A stretch of 64,000 nucleotides of DNA from Burkholderiales bacterium UBA4657 (GCA_002405475.1 DHLX01000018.1:186001-250000); one strand, 5' to 3'; positions 1 to 9,888 are shown, counted from the first letter of the stretch. Numbers and translations are program-made. The notes: generated by a model not told the origin, from the sequence alone.

Positions 1-1
1 A

Positions 2-796
2 CTTGGCGTTACGATTTTTGAGCGCTCAGGCAAACGACTGACCGGCCTGACTGAACCTGGTCGTGAAATTGCCGTGATTATCGAGCGTCTGTTGCAGGAC
101 CAGGACAATCTCAAGCAGGCCGCTGATGAATACAAGGGCAAGGAGTTGGGTCGGCTGACGGTGGCGACCACGCATTCACAAGCGCGCTATGCGCTGCCAA
201 GGGTGGTGAGTGCCTTTCGTCAGCGCTTCCCGAATGTTCATTTGCACCTGAAACAAGGCTCACCCGAGCACATTGTCCAGTGGGTACAGGCGGGTATGGC
301 CGATATTGGCATTGCTACCGAGAGTTTAAGCAGGGTCGATACCTTAGTGGCATTTGAAGGTTATGAATGGAATCATGTGCTGGTGGTTCCACCGGGGCAT
401 GAGCTGCTCAAAAGCCGAGAGGTCACTCTGAAAGAATTGGCACAATACCCGCTGATTACTTACGAGGCTGGCTTTACCGGCCGACCGCATATTGATGAGG
501 CATTTGCCAGTCAGGGACTTGAGCCGGAAATTGTGCTGACCGCCATGGATGCCGATGTCATCAAGACTTATGTTGCCTCCGGTCTGGGTGTCGGCATAAT
601 TGCTTCGATTGCCTATAACGACAAACAGGACAAGCAGCTCAAGGCGCTTCAGGCGGACCACTTGTTTGCGGTCAACATGACGCGCGTGGCAGTGCGCAAA
701 GGTGCCTATTTGCGCGGCTATGCCTATGAATTTATCGAGTGTTTTGCCCCGCACCTGAAAAGAAAAAATGTGGAAAAAGCGGTCATGGCGTTATAG
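2..796 (+). CDS. cysB: CysB-family LysR-type regulator, 3' part (cut by window start)
   Basis: The reading frame is already open at the window edge (codons from base 2), so only the C-terminal roughly 264 residues are present and the DNA-binding helix-turn-helix lies outside. What remains is the end of the linker (ERSGKRLTGLTEPGREI) and a complete LysR substrate-binding domain; TVATTHSQARYALP and FRQRFPNVHLHLKQGSPE are hallmarks of the CysB/Cbl group. In this family the protein activates sulfate and thiosulfate assimilation genes, binding acetylserine-type inducers. The GTG at 74 is an internal codon, not a start. It ends 16 bp before the convergent uppP stop. Assignment to CysB rather than a paralogue such as Cbl is likely but not proven. 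Confidence 0.88.
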   Translation, partial: LGVTIFERSGKRLTGLTEPGREIAVIIERLLQDQDNLKQAADEYKGKELGRLTVATTHSQARYALPRVVSAFRQRFPNVHLHLKQGSPEHIVQWVQAGMADIGIATESLSRVDTLVAFEGYEWNHVLVVPPGHELLKSREVTLKELAQYPLITYEAGFTGRPHIDEAFASQGLEPEIVLTAMDADVIKTYVASGLGVGIIASIAYNDKQDKQLKALQADHLFAVNMTRVAVRKGAYLRGYAYEFIECFAPHLKRKNVEKAVMAL

Positions 797-812
797 ACAG
801 AATTTTGTTTCG

Positions 813-1670
813 CTAAACATGCCAGTTGAGCCAGCCGGTTTCAAAAGTCAGCAGTACAATCAGGCCGAACACAATCCGATACCAGGCAAAGACCGTGAAG
901 TCATGGGTGGCGACGTAGCGTATCAGCCAGCGTATGCAGACCAGCGCACTGACAAAGGCAAACACCGCGCCGACCAGAAAAACCGGAATATCGGCAACGG
1001 CCAGCAAGTCGCGTTGCTTGTACAAGGAATAGGCGCCAGCACCAATCAGTGTCGGTATGGCAAGATAAAAGCTGAATTCGGTTGCTGCCTTGCGTGACAG
1101 GCCAAACAACATGCCGCCGATGATGGTGGCACCGGATCGGCTGGTACCGGGAATCAGTGCTGCGCACTGTACCAGCCCGACCTTGAGTGCATCGCGCCAG
1201 CTCATGTCGTCTACTGTTTCGACCCGCGCCTTGCGCTGACCCTGCAGATCAAGGCTGCCATAGGCACGTTTGTGTCGCGCTTCGACCCATAAAATAATAA
1301 TACCTCCAAGCACGAATGCAATCGCTACCGGCACCGGGTGAAACAGGTGTTCTTTGATCATTTTTCCGAATAGCAGACCAAAAATGACGGCAGGCACAAA
1401 GGCAATGCTGACATTGAGCGCAAAGCGCTGGGCGGCAGCCTCATGGCCAAGCCCTCGTAATGTCTGATTCAGCCGGCTACGGTACTCCCACATGACTGCA
1501 AACATGGCGCCGGTTTGTATGGCGATGTCAAAGGTCTTGGCGATATCACCGGTAAAGTTGAGCAGCGAACCGGCCAGGATTAAATGACCGGTCGAGGAAA
1601 TTGGCAGAAATTCGGTCAGTCCTTCGACAATGCCGAGCAGTGCGGCTTTTAACAGCAATAGCAAATCCAT
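813..1670 (-). CDS. uppP: Undecaprenyl-diphosphatase UppP (BacA)
   Basis: A 285-residue polytopic inner-membrane protein that dephosphorylates undecaprenyl diphosphate to recycle the lipid carrier for peptidoglycan and other envelope polymers; extra copies are known to give bacitracin resistance. The two signature motifs are present: [15 protein letters not shown] near residues 16-30 (Glu-rich catalytic motif) and [10 protein letters not shown] near residue 174 (phosphate-binding). Length is normal for the family. It starts 3 bp after the metW stop codon and so probably ends the metX-metW-uppP transcript. No good Shine-Dalgarno precedes the ATG, consistent with translational coupling to metW. 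Confidence 0.96.
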   Translation of the reverse strand: MDLLLLLKAALLGIVEGLTEFLPISSTGHLILAGSLLNFTGDIAKTFDIAIQTGAMFAVMWEYRSRLNQTLRGLGHEAAAQRFALNVSIAFVPAVIFGLLFGKMIKEHLFHPVPVAIAFVLGGIIILWVEARHKRAYGSLDLQGQRKARVETVDDMSWRDALKVGLVQCAALIPGTSRSGATIIGGMLFGLSRKAATEFSFYLAIPTLIGAGAYSLYKQRDLLAVADIPVFLVGAVFAFVSALVCIRWLIRYVATHDFTVFAWYRIVFGLIVLLTFETGWLNWHV

Positions 1671-1673
1671 GAA

Positions 1674-2270
1674 TCAGGCTTTTCTTAAACGGAATACACC
1701 CAGGGTACCAAACCAGTTGGGCAGAAAGTGAATGGCGCGCCCCTGGTCGAAGGCCAGACGATCGAGTATCTGCAAGCCGACCTTGGCTGCCAGCACTTCA
1801 AAGTCGTACAGCGTGGCGAAGCGTACATTCGGGGTGTCGTACCACTCGTAGGGCAGGCTTTCACTGACCGGCATGCGCCCCTGTAACAAGGCCCAGCGAT
1901 GATGCCAGTGACCGAAATTGGGAAAGCTGACAATAATTTCACGTCCGACCCGCGCCATTTCCCGCAAGGTGGTTTCAACATGACGGATGGCGGGCAGGGT
2001 TTCGAGCAAAACTACCGTGTCGAAGGCATCGTTATCGAATAATGCCAGACCGTTGTTAATGTCCTGCTGCAGTACATGGATACCGTTCTTGATACAGGCC
2101 AGCACTTTTTCATCACTGATTTCAACGCCATAGCCAGTGCAATGTTTGTGTTCACGCACATGCCTGAGCAGGGTGCCGTCACCGCAACCCAGGTCGAGTA
2201 CGTGCGAGCCCGGTGCTATCCAGCGGGCGATGAATTCCAGGTCGCGACGTAAGTGTTCGCTGTCGGTCAT
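1674..2270 (-). CDS. metW: MetW, methyltransferase-fold partner of MetX
   Basis: A 198-residue class I SAM-methyltransferase fold protein; [15 protein letters not shown] around residues 24-38 is the SAM-binding motif I. MetW is found almost always downstream of metX in proteobacteria and is linked genetically to methionine biosynthesis, though its catalytic role is not settled. The ATG overlaps the metX stop as ATGA, so the two are translationally coupled. Length and context match MetW well. Confidence 0.93.
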   Translation of the reverse strand: MTDSEHLRRDLEFIARWIAPGSHVLDLGCGDGTLLRHVREHKHCTGYGVEISDEKVLACIKNGIHVLQQDINNGLALFDNDAFDTVVLLETLPAIRHVETTLREMARVGREIIVSFPNFGHWHHRWALLQGRMPVSESLPYEWYDTPNVRFATLYDFEVLAAKVGLQILDRLAFDQGRAIHFLPNWFGTLGVFRLRKA

Positions 2271-3373
2271 GGCAATACCCGGGTGTTGAAATACTGGCGA
2301 ATCAGGGCGTGGTAGCGAGCATCGTCGAGCAGGAACGCATCGTGTCCATGGGGTGCGTCAATTTCGGCGTAGCTCACCTCATGTCGCTGCGCTACCAGGG
2401 CCTTGACTATGTCACGGCTGCGCGCCGGCGGAAAACGCCAGTCGGTAGTAAAACTGACCACCAGAAATTGGGCACTGGCACTCTTGAGTGCCTGTTGCAG
2501 GTCGCCGCCATGAGCCTTGGCCGGGTCGAAATAATCCAGCGCCTTGGTAATCAGCAGGTAGGTGTTGGCATCGAAATAGTCGCTGAATTTTTCGCCCTGG
2601 TAACGCAGGTAGCTTTCAATTTCAAACTCGACACCAAAGGTGTAGTCGAAATCCTCTTTTTGGCGCAAGGTACGACCAAATTTTTCCGCCATGTCATCAT
2701 CACTCAGGTAAGTGATGTGTCCGATCATGCGCGCCACACTCAGACCACGACGCGGTACCACCCCGTGCGCATAATAGTGGCCGCCATGAAACTCGGGGTC
2801 GCGCATAATAGCCTGACGCGCCACGTCGTTGAAGGCAATGTTTTGTGCTGACAGTTTGGGCGTACTGGCAATGACAATGCAGTGTGCGACGCGCTCGGGG
2901 TACTGCACGCTCCATGACAAAGCCTGCATGCCACCGAGCGAGCCGCCCATGACCGCCGCCAGCCGTGTTATGCCGAGCTGGTCGAGCAATCGCGCCTGGG
3001 TCTGTACCCAGTCTTCCACCGTGACGACCGGAAAGTCGCTACCGTAGGCCTGACCCGTGCGCGGGTTGATTGACTTCGGCCCGGTCGAGCCAAAACAGGA
3101 ACCCAGGTTGTTGACGCCAATGACAAAAAAACGCCGGGTATCAATCGGCTTGCCGGGGCCAACCATATTGTCCCACCAGCCTGGCTCACCCTCATGATTA
3201 ACGCCAGCAACATGGTGTGAGGCATTGAGCGCATGGCAGATCAGTACGGCGTTGGATTTGGCGGCATTGAGTTCGCCATAGGTTTCATAGACGAGTTCGT
3301 AATCGTCTAGTGTGGCGCCACTTTTGAGGGACAGTGGCTCATGGAACGACAGCTTGGAAGAAGTCACCTGCAT
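2267..3373 (-). CDS. metX: Homoserine O-acyltransferase MetX
   Basis: A 368-residue alpha/beta-hydrolase enzyme that acylates homoserine in the first committed step of methionine synthesis. The nucleophile elbow [12 protein letters not shown] lies near residue 145 and the C-terminal catalytic region ends with [12 protein letters not shown], supplying the Asp/His of the triad. [20 protein letters not shown] is typical MetX N-terminal sequence. Many proteobacterial MetX enzymes use succinyl-CoA rather than acetyl-CoA, and the acyl donor cannot be fixed by eye here. It is the first gene of metX-metW-uppP and overlaps metW by 4 bp. Confidence 0.95.
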   Translation of the reverse strand: MQVTSSKLSFHEPLSLKSGATLDDYELVYETYGELNAAKSNAVLICHALNASHHVAGVNHEGEPGWWDNMVGPGKPIDTRRFFVIGVNNLGSCFGSTGPKSINPRTGQAYGSDFPVVTVEDWVQTQARLLDQLGITRLAAVMGGSLGGMQALSWSVQYPERVAHCIVIASTPKLSAQNIAFNDVARQAIMRDPEFHGGHYYAHGVVPRRGLSVARMIGHITYLSDDDMAEKFGRTLRQKEDFDYTFGVEFEIESYLRYQGEKFSDYFDANTYLLITKALDYFDPAKAHGGDLQQALKSASAQFLVVSFTTDWRFPPARSRDIVKALVAQRHEVSYAEIDAPHGHDAFLLDDARYHALIRQYFNTRVLP

Positions 3374-3394
3374 AGCGGCACCATTTTACGCCAG

Positions 3395-3412
3395 ACCCGG
3401 CTCAAGCCGGGT
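3395..3412 (-). terminator. Possible terminator hairpin after ptsI
   Basis: A perfect 8-bp inverted repeat (ACCCGGCT / AGCCGGGT with a 2-base loop) sits directly after the ptsI stop and 21 bp before the metX start. It lacks a clear T-run on either side, so it may be a weak or Rho-assisted terminator, or only a structured junction. Confidence 0.35.
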
Positions 3413-5185
3413 TCAGGCTGCTTTCATGGGACGGGTGGTTTGCCGTTGCATGAACTCACGCAGTTGCTCACGTATGACGCGTGAGTCGGTCTGTTCGAGC
3501 GCTGCCTGTGCCAATTGACGCGCCGTGTCATAGCGCAGACCACGTATCGCTTCACGTAAATAAGGCAACTGCGCCGAGGTCGCGGAAAAGACCGGCAGCC
3601 CCAACCCCAGCAGCAAGGGGGCGAATTCAGGGTCACCCGCCATTTCACCGCAGACACTGACATCAATACCCGCACGCGCTCCGGCCTCTATGGTTAGTGC
3701 AATCAGTTTCAATACCGCCGGGTGCAGTGGTTCGTACAGGTCGGCCACACTGGCATCAGTACGGTCGATGGCCAGAGTGTATTGAATCAGGTCGTTGGTG
3801 CCGATTGACAAAAAATCCAGGTGTCGAGTGAAGGCGCCAATGGCAATGGCAGCTGCCGGTATTTCGATCATGCCTCCGACCGGGACTTGTGGATCGTAAT
3901 CTTCCCCAGCTTCGCCCAGTTCCTGCCTGGCAAGCTGAATCTGCGCCAGCGTGGCTTCAATTTCGCGGGCGCTGGCCAGCATCGGCACCAGTATGCGTAA
4001 AGGGCCAAAAGCCGAGGCACGCAGCAGCGCACGTAGCTGGGTACGAAACATGGGTGGGTCGGCCAGACTGAAGCGAATGGCGCGCAAACCCAGCGCCGGA
4101 TTTTCCGCAGGTGGCGGGGCATTGTCTCCGGCCAACGCCTTGTCGGCACCGACATCCAGGGTGCGGATGGTGACCGGACGACCCTGCATGCCTTTGATAG
4201 CCTCGCGGTAAGCCTCGAATTGTTCTTCTTCACCGGGCAACTCGTTTCGACCGAGGAATAAAAACTCACTACGAAACAGGCCAACACCGTCGGCATTCAT
4301 TTTCATGGCTAGCCCGGTATCTTCGGGCAGTTCGATGTTGGCCATGAGGCGAACGGTATGACCATCGAGCGTGGTAGCCGGTTGCCGGTTCAGGGCACTA
4401 AGCGCAGCACGCTCGCCGATTTGTCGTTCCAGGCGCTGGCGATAATAGGCCAGCACCGGCTCGTCAGGCGCAATCAGTACGGTGCCAGCATCGGCATCGA
4501 CGATGAGCCATTCACCATCATAAATACGGCTATCGGCACCTTGAACGCCGACCACCGCAGGCACGTTCATGCTACGCGCCAGAATAGCCGTGTGCGAAGT
4601 GCGCCCGCCTAGCGCGGTGACAAAACCCGCGAGTGGGGCATCGCCGCTATGGTGTCTGAATTCGAGCATGTCGGCCGGCGACAGGTCACTGGCGACCAGA
4701 ATGCGTGGTTCGGCAAATTCTTCCTGGTCGTGAGTCGTGCCGATACTACCGCTCAAGGCCTTTTGCAGCCGCCCTGCTACCTGCAAGATATCGTTTTTGC
4801 GCTCGCGCAAATAGGGGTCGTCCATGGCCTCGAACTGCGCCACCAGCTTGTCGACGATTTCTGACAGCGCCCATTCGGCATTCATGCCGCGCTCGGTAAT
4901 CAGCTTCAACGGATCATGGGCTATATGCGGGTCGGTCAGCAACAGGGCGTGCACTTCGAGCAGAGAGCCCAGTTCTGCCGGCGCGTCTGTCGGAACATGC
5001 AATTTCAGATGCTCGAACTCGTCACGCACCTGCCCCAGCGCTCGCAAAAAACGCTGTTGCTCGGCCTGGCGCTCACCCAGCGGGACAACACGATGCACGA
5101 CTTCAGCATGGCCAACATCCAGAGTCAGTGCGCGGCCGATGACGATGCCACGCGATACTCCGACCCCGTGTAGTGCAAAGGTCAT
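3413..5185 (-). CDS. ptsI: Phosphoenolpyruvate-protein phosphotransferase (enzyme I)
   Basis: A 590-residue cytosolic EI that takes phosphate from PEP and passes it to HPr. Visible landmarks are the phosphohistidine motif GGRTSHTAILARSMNVPAVV near residue 195, the PEP-binding barrel with GVGLFRSEFLFLGR near residue 300, and SIGTNDLIQYTLAIDR and CGEMAGDPEF toward the C-terminus. Length fits the EI family. It overlaps ptsH by 4 bp (ATGA) and closes the operon gshA-gshB-EIIA-ptsH-ptsI. No EIIB or EIIC gene is nearby, which points to a regulatory phosphorelay rather than sugar import. Confidence 0.97.
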   Translation of the reverse strand: MTFALHGVGVSRGIVIGRALTLDVGHAEVVHRVVPLGERQAEQQRFLRALGQVRDEFEHLKLHVPTDAPAELGSLLEVHALLLTDPHIAHDPLKLITERGMNAEWALSEIVDKLVAQFEAMDDPYLRERKNDILQVAGRLQKALSGSIGTTHDQEEFAEPRILVASDLSPADMLEFRHHSGDAPLAGFVTALGGRTSHTAILARSMNVPAVVGVQGADSRIYDGEWLIVDADAGTVLIAPDEPVLAYYRQRLERQIGERAALSALNRQPATTLDGHTVRLMANIELPEDTGLAMKMNADGVGLFRSEFLFLGRNELPGEEEQFEAYREAIKGMQGRPVTIRTLDVGADKALAGDNAPPPAENPALGLRAIRFSLADPPMFRTQLRALLRASAFGPLRILVPMLASAREIEATLAQIQLARQELGEAGEDYDPQVPVGGMIEIPAAAIAIGAFTRHLDFLSIGTNDLIQYTLAIDRTDASVADLYEPLHPAVLKLIALTIEAGARAGIDVSVCGEMAGDPEFAPLLLGLGLPVFSATSAQLPYLREAIRGLRYDTARQLAQAALEQTDSRVIREQLREFMQRQTTRPMKAA

Positions 5186-5451
5186 TCGCCCTCACCAAAT
5201 TTATCGTTGAACAGTGCCACAATCGCATCCAGCGCTGCGTGTTCATCGGCACCATTGACCTCAAGCAATACCTCACTGCCCAGCCCGGCCGCTAGCATCA
5301 TGACGCCCATAATGCTTTTGGCATTGACCTGGCGCCCCTGGCGCGACAGGCTGATATCGCTACTGAATTTACTGGCTAATTGGGTCAGTTTGGCCGAAGC
5401 GCGTGCATGCAGGCCTAGTTTGTTGCTGACGATGATTGTAGTGCTGAGCAT
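5182..5451 (-). CDS. ptsH: Phosphocarrier protein HPr
   Basis: An 89-residue HPr. The active histidine is His15 in KLGLHARASA, and KSIMGVMML supplies Ser46, the residue phosphorylated by HPr kinase/phosphorylase in organisms that have it. The Ser46 region is well conserved, so regulation by an HprK outside this window is plausible. It lies 8 bp after the EIIA gene and overlaps ptsI by 4 bp. It relays phosphate from EI to the upstream EIIA. Confidence 0.97.
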   Translation of the reverse strand: MLSTTIIVSNKLGLHARASAKLTQLASKFSSDISLSRQGRQVNAKSIMGVMMLAAGLGSEVLLEVNGADEHAALDAIVALFNDKFGEGE

Positions 5452-5459
5452 ATGAATTA

Positions 5460-5924
5460 TTACTGTTGCTGCTGTTGTTGTTGATGAAAACTGCGCTGTT
5501 GCCGGTTGCTCGAATCAGGTATCACCGCCTGTTTTTGCGGTACCTTGCTACCGACCTGCACAATACCTTGTGTACCGCCGCTGGCCGCTTTTTCTGCAAC
5601 ACCGTCCAGGGTTTCAGCTCGATACGAGACTGCACGCAACAGCATCGGCAGGTTAACTCCTGCTACCACTTTAATGCGCGCGTCAGCCAGTTGCGAGGCG
5701 ATGTTTGACGGTGTGGCACCAAACAGATCGGTCAGGATCAAAACCCCGTCTCCGGTTTCAACACTGGCAACAGCGTCTTGTAGTAGTTGTCGAATTTTTT
5801 CCACTGCAGTATCCGGTATGACATCGACTACCGCCAAACGTGGCACAACACCAAAGACATGTTCGGCGGCGTGCGCCAGGGCGCGCCCTAAGGGAGAATG
5901 TGCAGCAAGAACAATGCCAATCAT
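5460..5924 (-). CDS. PTS mannose-family EIIA protein with polyglutamine tail
   Basis: A 154-residue EIIA of the mannose/ManX type: GIVLAAHSPLGRALA places the phosphoryl-accepting histidine at His9, and DGVLILTDLFGATPSNIA and VVAGVNLPMLLRAV are family motifs. The conserved domain covers about residues 1-115; the tail that follows is basic and glutamine-rich and ends in His plus seven consecutive Gln, encoded by mixed CAA and CAG. No EIIB, EIIC or EIID domain accompanies it, as in other betaproteobacterial incomplete PTS sets. The ATG overlaps the gshB stop (ATGA). The target of the phosphorylated protein cannot be read from the sequence. Confidence 0.9.
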   Translation of the reverse strand: MIGIVLAAHSPLGRALAHAAEHVFGVVPRLAVVDVIPDTAVEKIRQLLQDAVASVETGDGVLILTDLFGATPSNIASQLADARIKVVAGVNLPMLLRAVSYRAETLDGVAEKAASGGTQGIVQVGSKVPQKQAVIPDSSNRQQRSFHQQQQQQQ

Positions 5925-6922
5925 TGCAGGGTTTCCGGTGTATTGATCGCCGTTTCCAGGGCATCGAGCATCAGGCCGGCGACATTGCAGCCAGTCTGAG
6001 TCATGATTTCCCGGAAACAGGTAGGAGAAGTCACATTAATTTCCGTCAAATATTCGCCAATCACATCGAGCCCCACCAATAACAGCCCACGTTGATGTAA
6101 AACAGGCGCCAGCCGGTTTGCGATATCGCGATCGTGCGCGCTCAGTTCGCGCGCCACGCCTACGCCTCCTGCGGCCAGGTTGGCACGAATATCCCCCGGC
6201 TGCGGGATACGCGCCAGGCAATAAGGAACCACCTGCCCACCTATAAGCAGGATACGTTTGTCGCCGTGAATAATATCGGGGATATAACGTTGCGCCATCA
6301 GCGTGCGTATTCCTTGCTGGCCCAGAGTCTCGATGATACTGCCCAGATTCAGACCCTGAGCCTGAACCCGGAATACCCCCAGTCCACCCATCCCGTCGAG
6401 CGGCTTGAGTACGATGTCGCGATGCTCGGCATGAAAAGCCCGCAGCCGCGCCGGATCGCGCGTTACCAGAGTTGGGGCGGTGAGTTCAGGAAATTCGCTG
6501 ATCGCGAGTTTTTCGCTGTGATCGCGCACCGCACGCGGCTGGTTATACACTCTGGCGCCTAATTGTTGTGCGCGTTCCAGTAGCCAGGTGGTAGTGACAT
6601 ACTCCATGTCGAACGGCGGGTCTTTGCGTAGCAGCACGGCATCAAAAGTCGACAAGTCACGCTGTTCCAGTGCGATTTCGTCGTACCAGTCGTCGCGCGG
6701 CCCATGGGGTTCGGCAGAATGATCGACTGCATTCAATTGCAAACGCAGTACACGCGCTACAACCCGACCTTGATCCAGTGCCAGTTCATGCGGTTCGCAG
6801 GCGTAAAGAACATGCCCTCGATCGGCAGCTTCGCGCATCATGGCATAGGTGGAGTCCTTGTATATACGAAAACTCGACAAGGGGTCGGCGACAAACAGGA
6901 GTTGCAGGCTGCTATTGGTCAT
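5921..6922 (-). CDS. gshB: Glutathione synthetase
   Basis: A 333-residue ATP-grasp ligase that adds glycine to gamma-glutamylcysteine. The N-terminal prokaryotic GSH-synthase domain shows VADPLSSFRIYKDSTYAMMR near residues 10-29, and the ATP-grasp part has VLKPLDGMGGLGVFRV near residue 172. The C-terminal EINVTSPTCFREI carries metal and substrate-binding residues. It begins 11 bp after gshA and overlaps the EIIA gene, so glutathione synthesis and the phosphorelay share a transcript. Length is normal. Confidence 0.96.
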   Translation of the reverse strand: MTNSSLQLLFVADPLSSFRIYKDSTYAMMREAADRGHVLYACEPHELALDQGRVVARVLRLQLNAVDHSAEPHGPRDDWYDEIALEQRDLSTFDAVLLRKDPPFDMEYVTTTWLLERAQQLGARVYNQPRAVRDHSEKLAISEFPELTAPTLVTRDPARLRAFHAEHRDIVLKPLDGMGGLGVFRVQAQGLNLGSIIETLGQQGIRTLMAQRYIPDIIHGDKRILLIGGQVVPYCLARIPQPGDIRANLAAGGVGVARELSAHDRDIANRLAPVLHQRGLLLVGLDVIGEYLTEINVTSPTCFREIMTQTGCNVAGLMLDALETAINTPETLQ

Positions 6923-6933
6923 TGTGACTCAGC

Positions 6934-8292
6934 TCAGAACGCAGGTTGTGCTGCAAGCGCCTGCATGGCGGCGCGCGCCGGGTCGGTCTGTTCCAGCTCG
7001 ACTGCAGCCGCCAGCAAGGACAGGCGCGCAACGACACCATAGAGATAAAAACGGTTCGGCGCTGCGGTGCCAGGCTGGGCGCGACAGTCTGGCGTATTGC
7101 AACCCGAGGCAAACGGTAGAGGTTCAAACTGCATGCCCGGTGCATTCAGGTTTTCATCAGTGCCGCGTTCGCCATGAATACGATAAAACCCACCGACCAC
7201 ATAGCGATCCATCATATAGACCACGGGCTCGGCCACACCGTTTTGCACGCGCTCAATGGTGCGCACACCTTCCTGCACCAGAACGCGGTGTACTTCCAGG
7301 CCTTCCTTGACCACTGCCATTTTGTTACGCTGCTTGCGGTTGAGTTCGCGCACTTCGTCGGCATTCTTGACACTCATGATACCCATGCCATAGGTGCCGG
7401 CATCGGCCTTGACGATGACAAACGGGGTCTCATTGATACCGTATTCACGATATTTGAGGCGGATTTTGGCTAATACCGCTTCCACCTGTTCGGCCAGCGC
7501 GTCTTCCCCTTGTCGTGCGTGAAAATTCACACCCTCACAACTGCTGAAAAAAGGGTTGAGCAGCCACGGGTCACAGCCCAGCAGTCGGGCAAACTCTTCA
7601 GCCACCTGGTCATAGGCAGCAAAGTGCTGGGATTTTCGCCGTGTGCTCCAGCCGGCGTGCAAGGGTGGCAGCAAGACTTGTTCATGCAGATTTTGCAACA
7701 GCGCCGGAATGCCGGCTGACAAATCATTATTGAGCAAAATGGCGCATGGGTCGAAATTGGCCAGACCCAGCCGGTATTTGCTCCGTACCAGCGGCTCGAG
7801 CAGCAGGGATTCACCATTGGGCAGATCAAACGTGGTGGGGGTGGTGATATCTTCAGACAGGCTGCCCAGGCGTACCTGTAGCCCGGCCTGTTGCAGCAGG
7901 GCTGCAAGACGCGCCACGTTTTGCAGATAAAAAGTGTTTCGGGTATGGCGCTCGGGAATCAGCAACAGATTTTTCGCATCACAGCAAAAATGTTCGACTG
8001 CAGCATGCGCTGCCTGTACCGCCAGCGGCAACATTTGCGGACTCAAGTTGTTCCAGCCGCCCGGAAACAGATTGAGATCGACGGGTGCAATTTTGTAACC
8101 GGCGTTGCGCAGATCGACCGAACCATAAAAAGGGGGCGTATGGTCCTGCCATTTCAAGCGGAACCAGCGCTCGATGTTGGTATTAGCTTGCAAAATTTTG
8201 CTTTCCAGCTCCAGGATAGGCCCCGGGTTGGCCACCGCCAGATGCGGTACGGTGGGCAGGGTCTGTGGATAGGAATCAAACAATGCGCTCAT
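6934..8292 (-). CDS. gshA: Glutamate-cysteine ligase, proteobacterial type
   Basis: A 452-residue enzyme of the distinct proteobacterial GshA family, which is unlike the E. coli enzyme in sequence. It makes gamma-glutamylcysteine for the gshB product. Recognisable stretches are NIERWFRLKWQDHTPPFYGS, DLNLFPGGWNNLS and VKADAGTYGMGIMSV. A longer frame extends upstream to 8376, but that extension would run through the amtB terminator and reads as non-family sequence. The ATG at 8292, giving MSALFDSYPQT, is the sensible start. The gene opens the gshA-gshB-EIIA-ptsH-ptsI operon. Confidence 0.94.
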   Translation of the reverse strand: MSALFDSYPQTLPTVPHLAVANPGPILELESKILQANTNIERWFRLKWQDHTPPFYGSVDLRNAGYKIAPVDLNLFPGGWNNLSPQMLPLAVQAAHAAVEHFCCDAKNLLLIPERHTRNTFYLQNVARLAALLQQAGLQVRLGSLSEDITTPTTFDLPNGESLLLEPLVRSKYRLGLANFDPCAILLNNDLSAGIPALLQNLHEQVLLPPLHAGWSTRRKSQHFAAYDQVAEEFARLLGCDPWLLNPFFSSCEGVNFHARQGEDALAEQVEAVLAKIRLKYREYGINETPFVIVKADAGTYGMGIMSVKNADEVRELNRKQRNKMAVVKEGLEVHRVLVQEGVRTIERVQNGVAEPVVYMMDRYVVGGFYRIHGERGTDENLNAPGMQFEPLPFASGCNTPDCRAQPGTAAPNRFYLYGVVARLSLLAAAVELEQTDPARAAMQALAAQPAF

Positions 8293-8336
8293 GACGCGAG
8301 TGTAACGCACCCGCGTTGTAACTTCTGTGACAGGCA

Positions 8337-8363
8337 ATAAAAAGGGCGCACCGAAGTGCGCCC
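8337..8363 (-). terminator. Intrinsic terminator of the porin-glnK-amtB operon
   Basis: Read on the minus strand, GGGCGCAC, a TTCG tetraloop and GTGCGCCC form a perfect 8-bp stem (8344-8363), followed immediately by TTTTTATT. It lies 22 bp after the amtB stop and upstream of the gshA start, so it separates the two operons cleanly. Confidence 0.93.
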
Positions 8364-8385
8364 AAGGACATCTCACGAGAGAAGA

Positions 8386-9888
8386 TCAGAGGTTATAAGC
8401 TTTTTCACCGTGTGCAGTTACGTCCAGACCTTCGCGTTCTTCATCTTCTGGAACACGCAGTCCAACAACGGCTTTGACAATCAGCAGTGCGATAACCGAC
8501 ACCACGGCAGACAGAATGATGGTGTAGATCACGCCCTGGGTCTGAATCCAGACCTGGGTTCCAATCGAATAGTTGGTACTGAATTGGTTGGCGACATAGT
8601 CATAGATGCCGGTTCCACCCAGCGAGGGCGCGGCAAACACGCCGGTCAGAATCGCACCGAGAATACCGCCCAGACCGTGAACACCGAATACATCCAGCGA
8701 GTCGTCGGCCCCGAGCATGCGCTTGAGTCCGGTGACGCCCCACAGGCACACTACGCCTGCCAGCAGACCGATAATAATGGCACCCATAGGTCCGACAAAG
8801 CCGGCAGCCGGGGTAACGGCCACCAGTCCAGCGACGGCACCTGAAGCAGCACCCAGCATCGAGGGTTTGCCTTTACCGAGCCATTCGGCCACGGTCCAGC
8901 TCAACACGGCAGCAGCGGTAGCGACCATGGTGTTGATGAATGCCAGGGTAGCGGCACCGGTAGCTTCCAGGGCCGAGCCAGCGTTAAAGCCAAACCAGCC
9001 TACCCACAGCAGCGCGGCACCTACCATGGTCAGGGTCAGATTATGCGGCGCCATGGGTTCTTTGCCGTAACCAACTCGACGTCCTATCATGTAAGCGGCT
9101 ACCAGACCCGCAATACCGGCGTTAATATGCACGACAGTACCGCCGGCGAAGTCGAGCGCGCCCTTGGCCCATAAGGCACCGGCATTGGCTACCACGGCTT
9201 CAAGTGCTTTGGCATCGGTAATGGCATCAGGGCCGTCCCAGTACCAGACCATGTGCGCGGTCGGGATGTAGCTGAAGGTGAACCAAAGTACCAGGAATAG
9301 CAGCACGGCCGAGAATTTCATGCGTTCGGCAAACGAACCGACAATCAGCGCGCAGGTAATAGCGGCGAAGGTGCCCTGGAAGGCGACAAAAATCAGCTCT
9401 GGAATGACGACCCCTTTGCTGAAAGTGGCTGCCACCGAATCCATGGTGATGCCTTTCAGGAACATTTTGTCCAGCGTACCGAAGAACGGGTTGCTCGCAG
9501 TAAAGGCCAGGGTATAGCCATAAATGGCCCACAGTACCATGATCAGCGAAGCACTGACCAGAACCTGCATCAGTACTGAGAGCATGTTCTTGGAGCGTAC
9601 CAGGCCACCGTAAAACAGGGCGACGCCAGGAATGATCATCATCAACACGAAAGCGGTTGCGACAATCATCCAGGCCGTATCACCTTTGTTCGGTACCGGT
9701 GCCGGCGCTGCCGCAGGCTCTGCAGCCTTGGCAGGTTCGGTCGCAGCGGTGGCCGCGACCGCTGGTGCTGCCGCTGGAGCCTCTACCTTGGCCGGTTCAG
9801 CGGGAGCAGCCGCGCTTTGCGCCAGAGCGCCAGTAAAACTGAACGCCAGGCAGGCTGCTGCCAATAAGGAAGCAAGATATTTTTTCAT
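8386..9888 (-). CDS. amtB: Ammonium transporter AmtB
   Basis: A 500-residue ammonium channel of the inner membrane. The start at 9888 gives a signal peptide (MKKYLASLLAAACLAFSF) and is preceded by an AGGA ribosome site; a frame reaching 10029 merely overlaps glnK. An Ala/Pro-rich linker (about residues 25-65) precedes the eleven-helix Amt core, which begins near DTAWMIVATAFVLMM. The pore twin histidines appear in GGTVVHINAGIAG and DVFGVHGLGG. The C-terminus carries the conserved cytoplasmic tail that PII proteins contact. It follows glnK by 16 bp, the classic glnK-amtB pair. Confidence 0.97.
   Translation of the reverse strand: MKKYLASLLAAACLAFSFTGALAQSAAAPAEPAKVEAPAAAPAVAATAATEPAKAAEPAAAPAPVPNKGDTAWMIVATAFVLMMIIPGVALFYGGLVRSKNMLSVLMQVLVSASLIMVLWAIYGYTLAFTASNPFFGTLDKMFLKGITMDSVAATFSKGVVIPELIFVAFQGTFAAITCALIVGSFAERMKFSAVLLFLVLWFTFSYIPTAHMVWYWDGPDAITDAKALEAVVANAGALWAKGALDFAGGTVVHINAGIAGLVAAYMIGRRVGYGKEPMAPHNLTLTMVGAALLWVGWFGFNAGSALEATGAATLAFINTMVATAAAVLSWTVAEWLGKGKPSMLGAASGAVAGLVAVTPAAGFVGPMGAIIIGLLAGVVCLWGVTGLKRMLGADDSLDVFGVHGLGGILGAILTGVFAAPSLGGTGIYDYVANQFSTNYSIGTQVWIQTQGVIYTIILSAVVSVIALLIVKAVVGLRVPEDEEREGLDVTAHGEKAYNL

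Noticed and set aside
8293..8376. 28-residue upstream extension of gshA
   Set aside because: It would cross the amtB terminator hairpin; family similarity starts shortly after the ATG at 8292.
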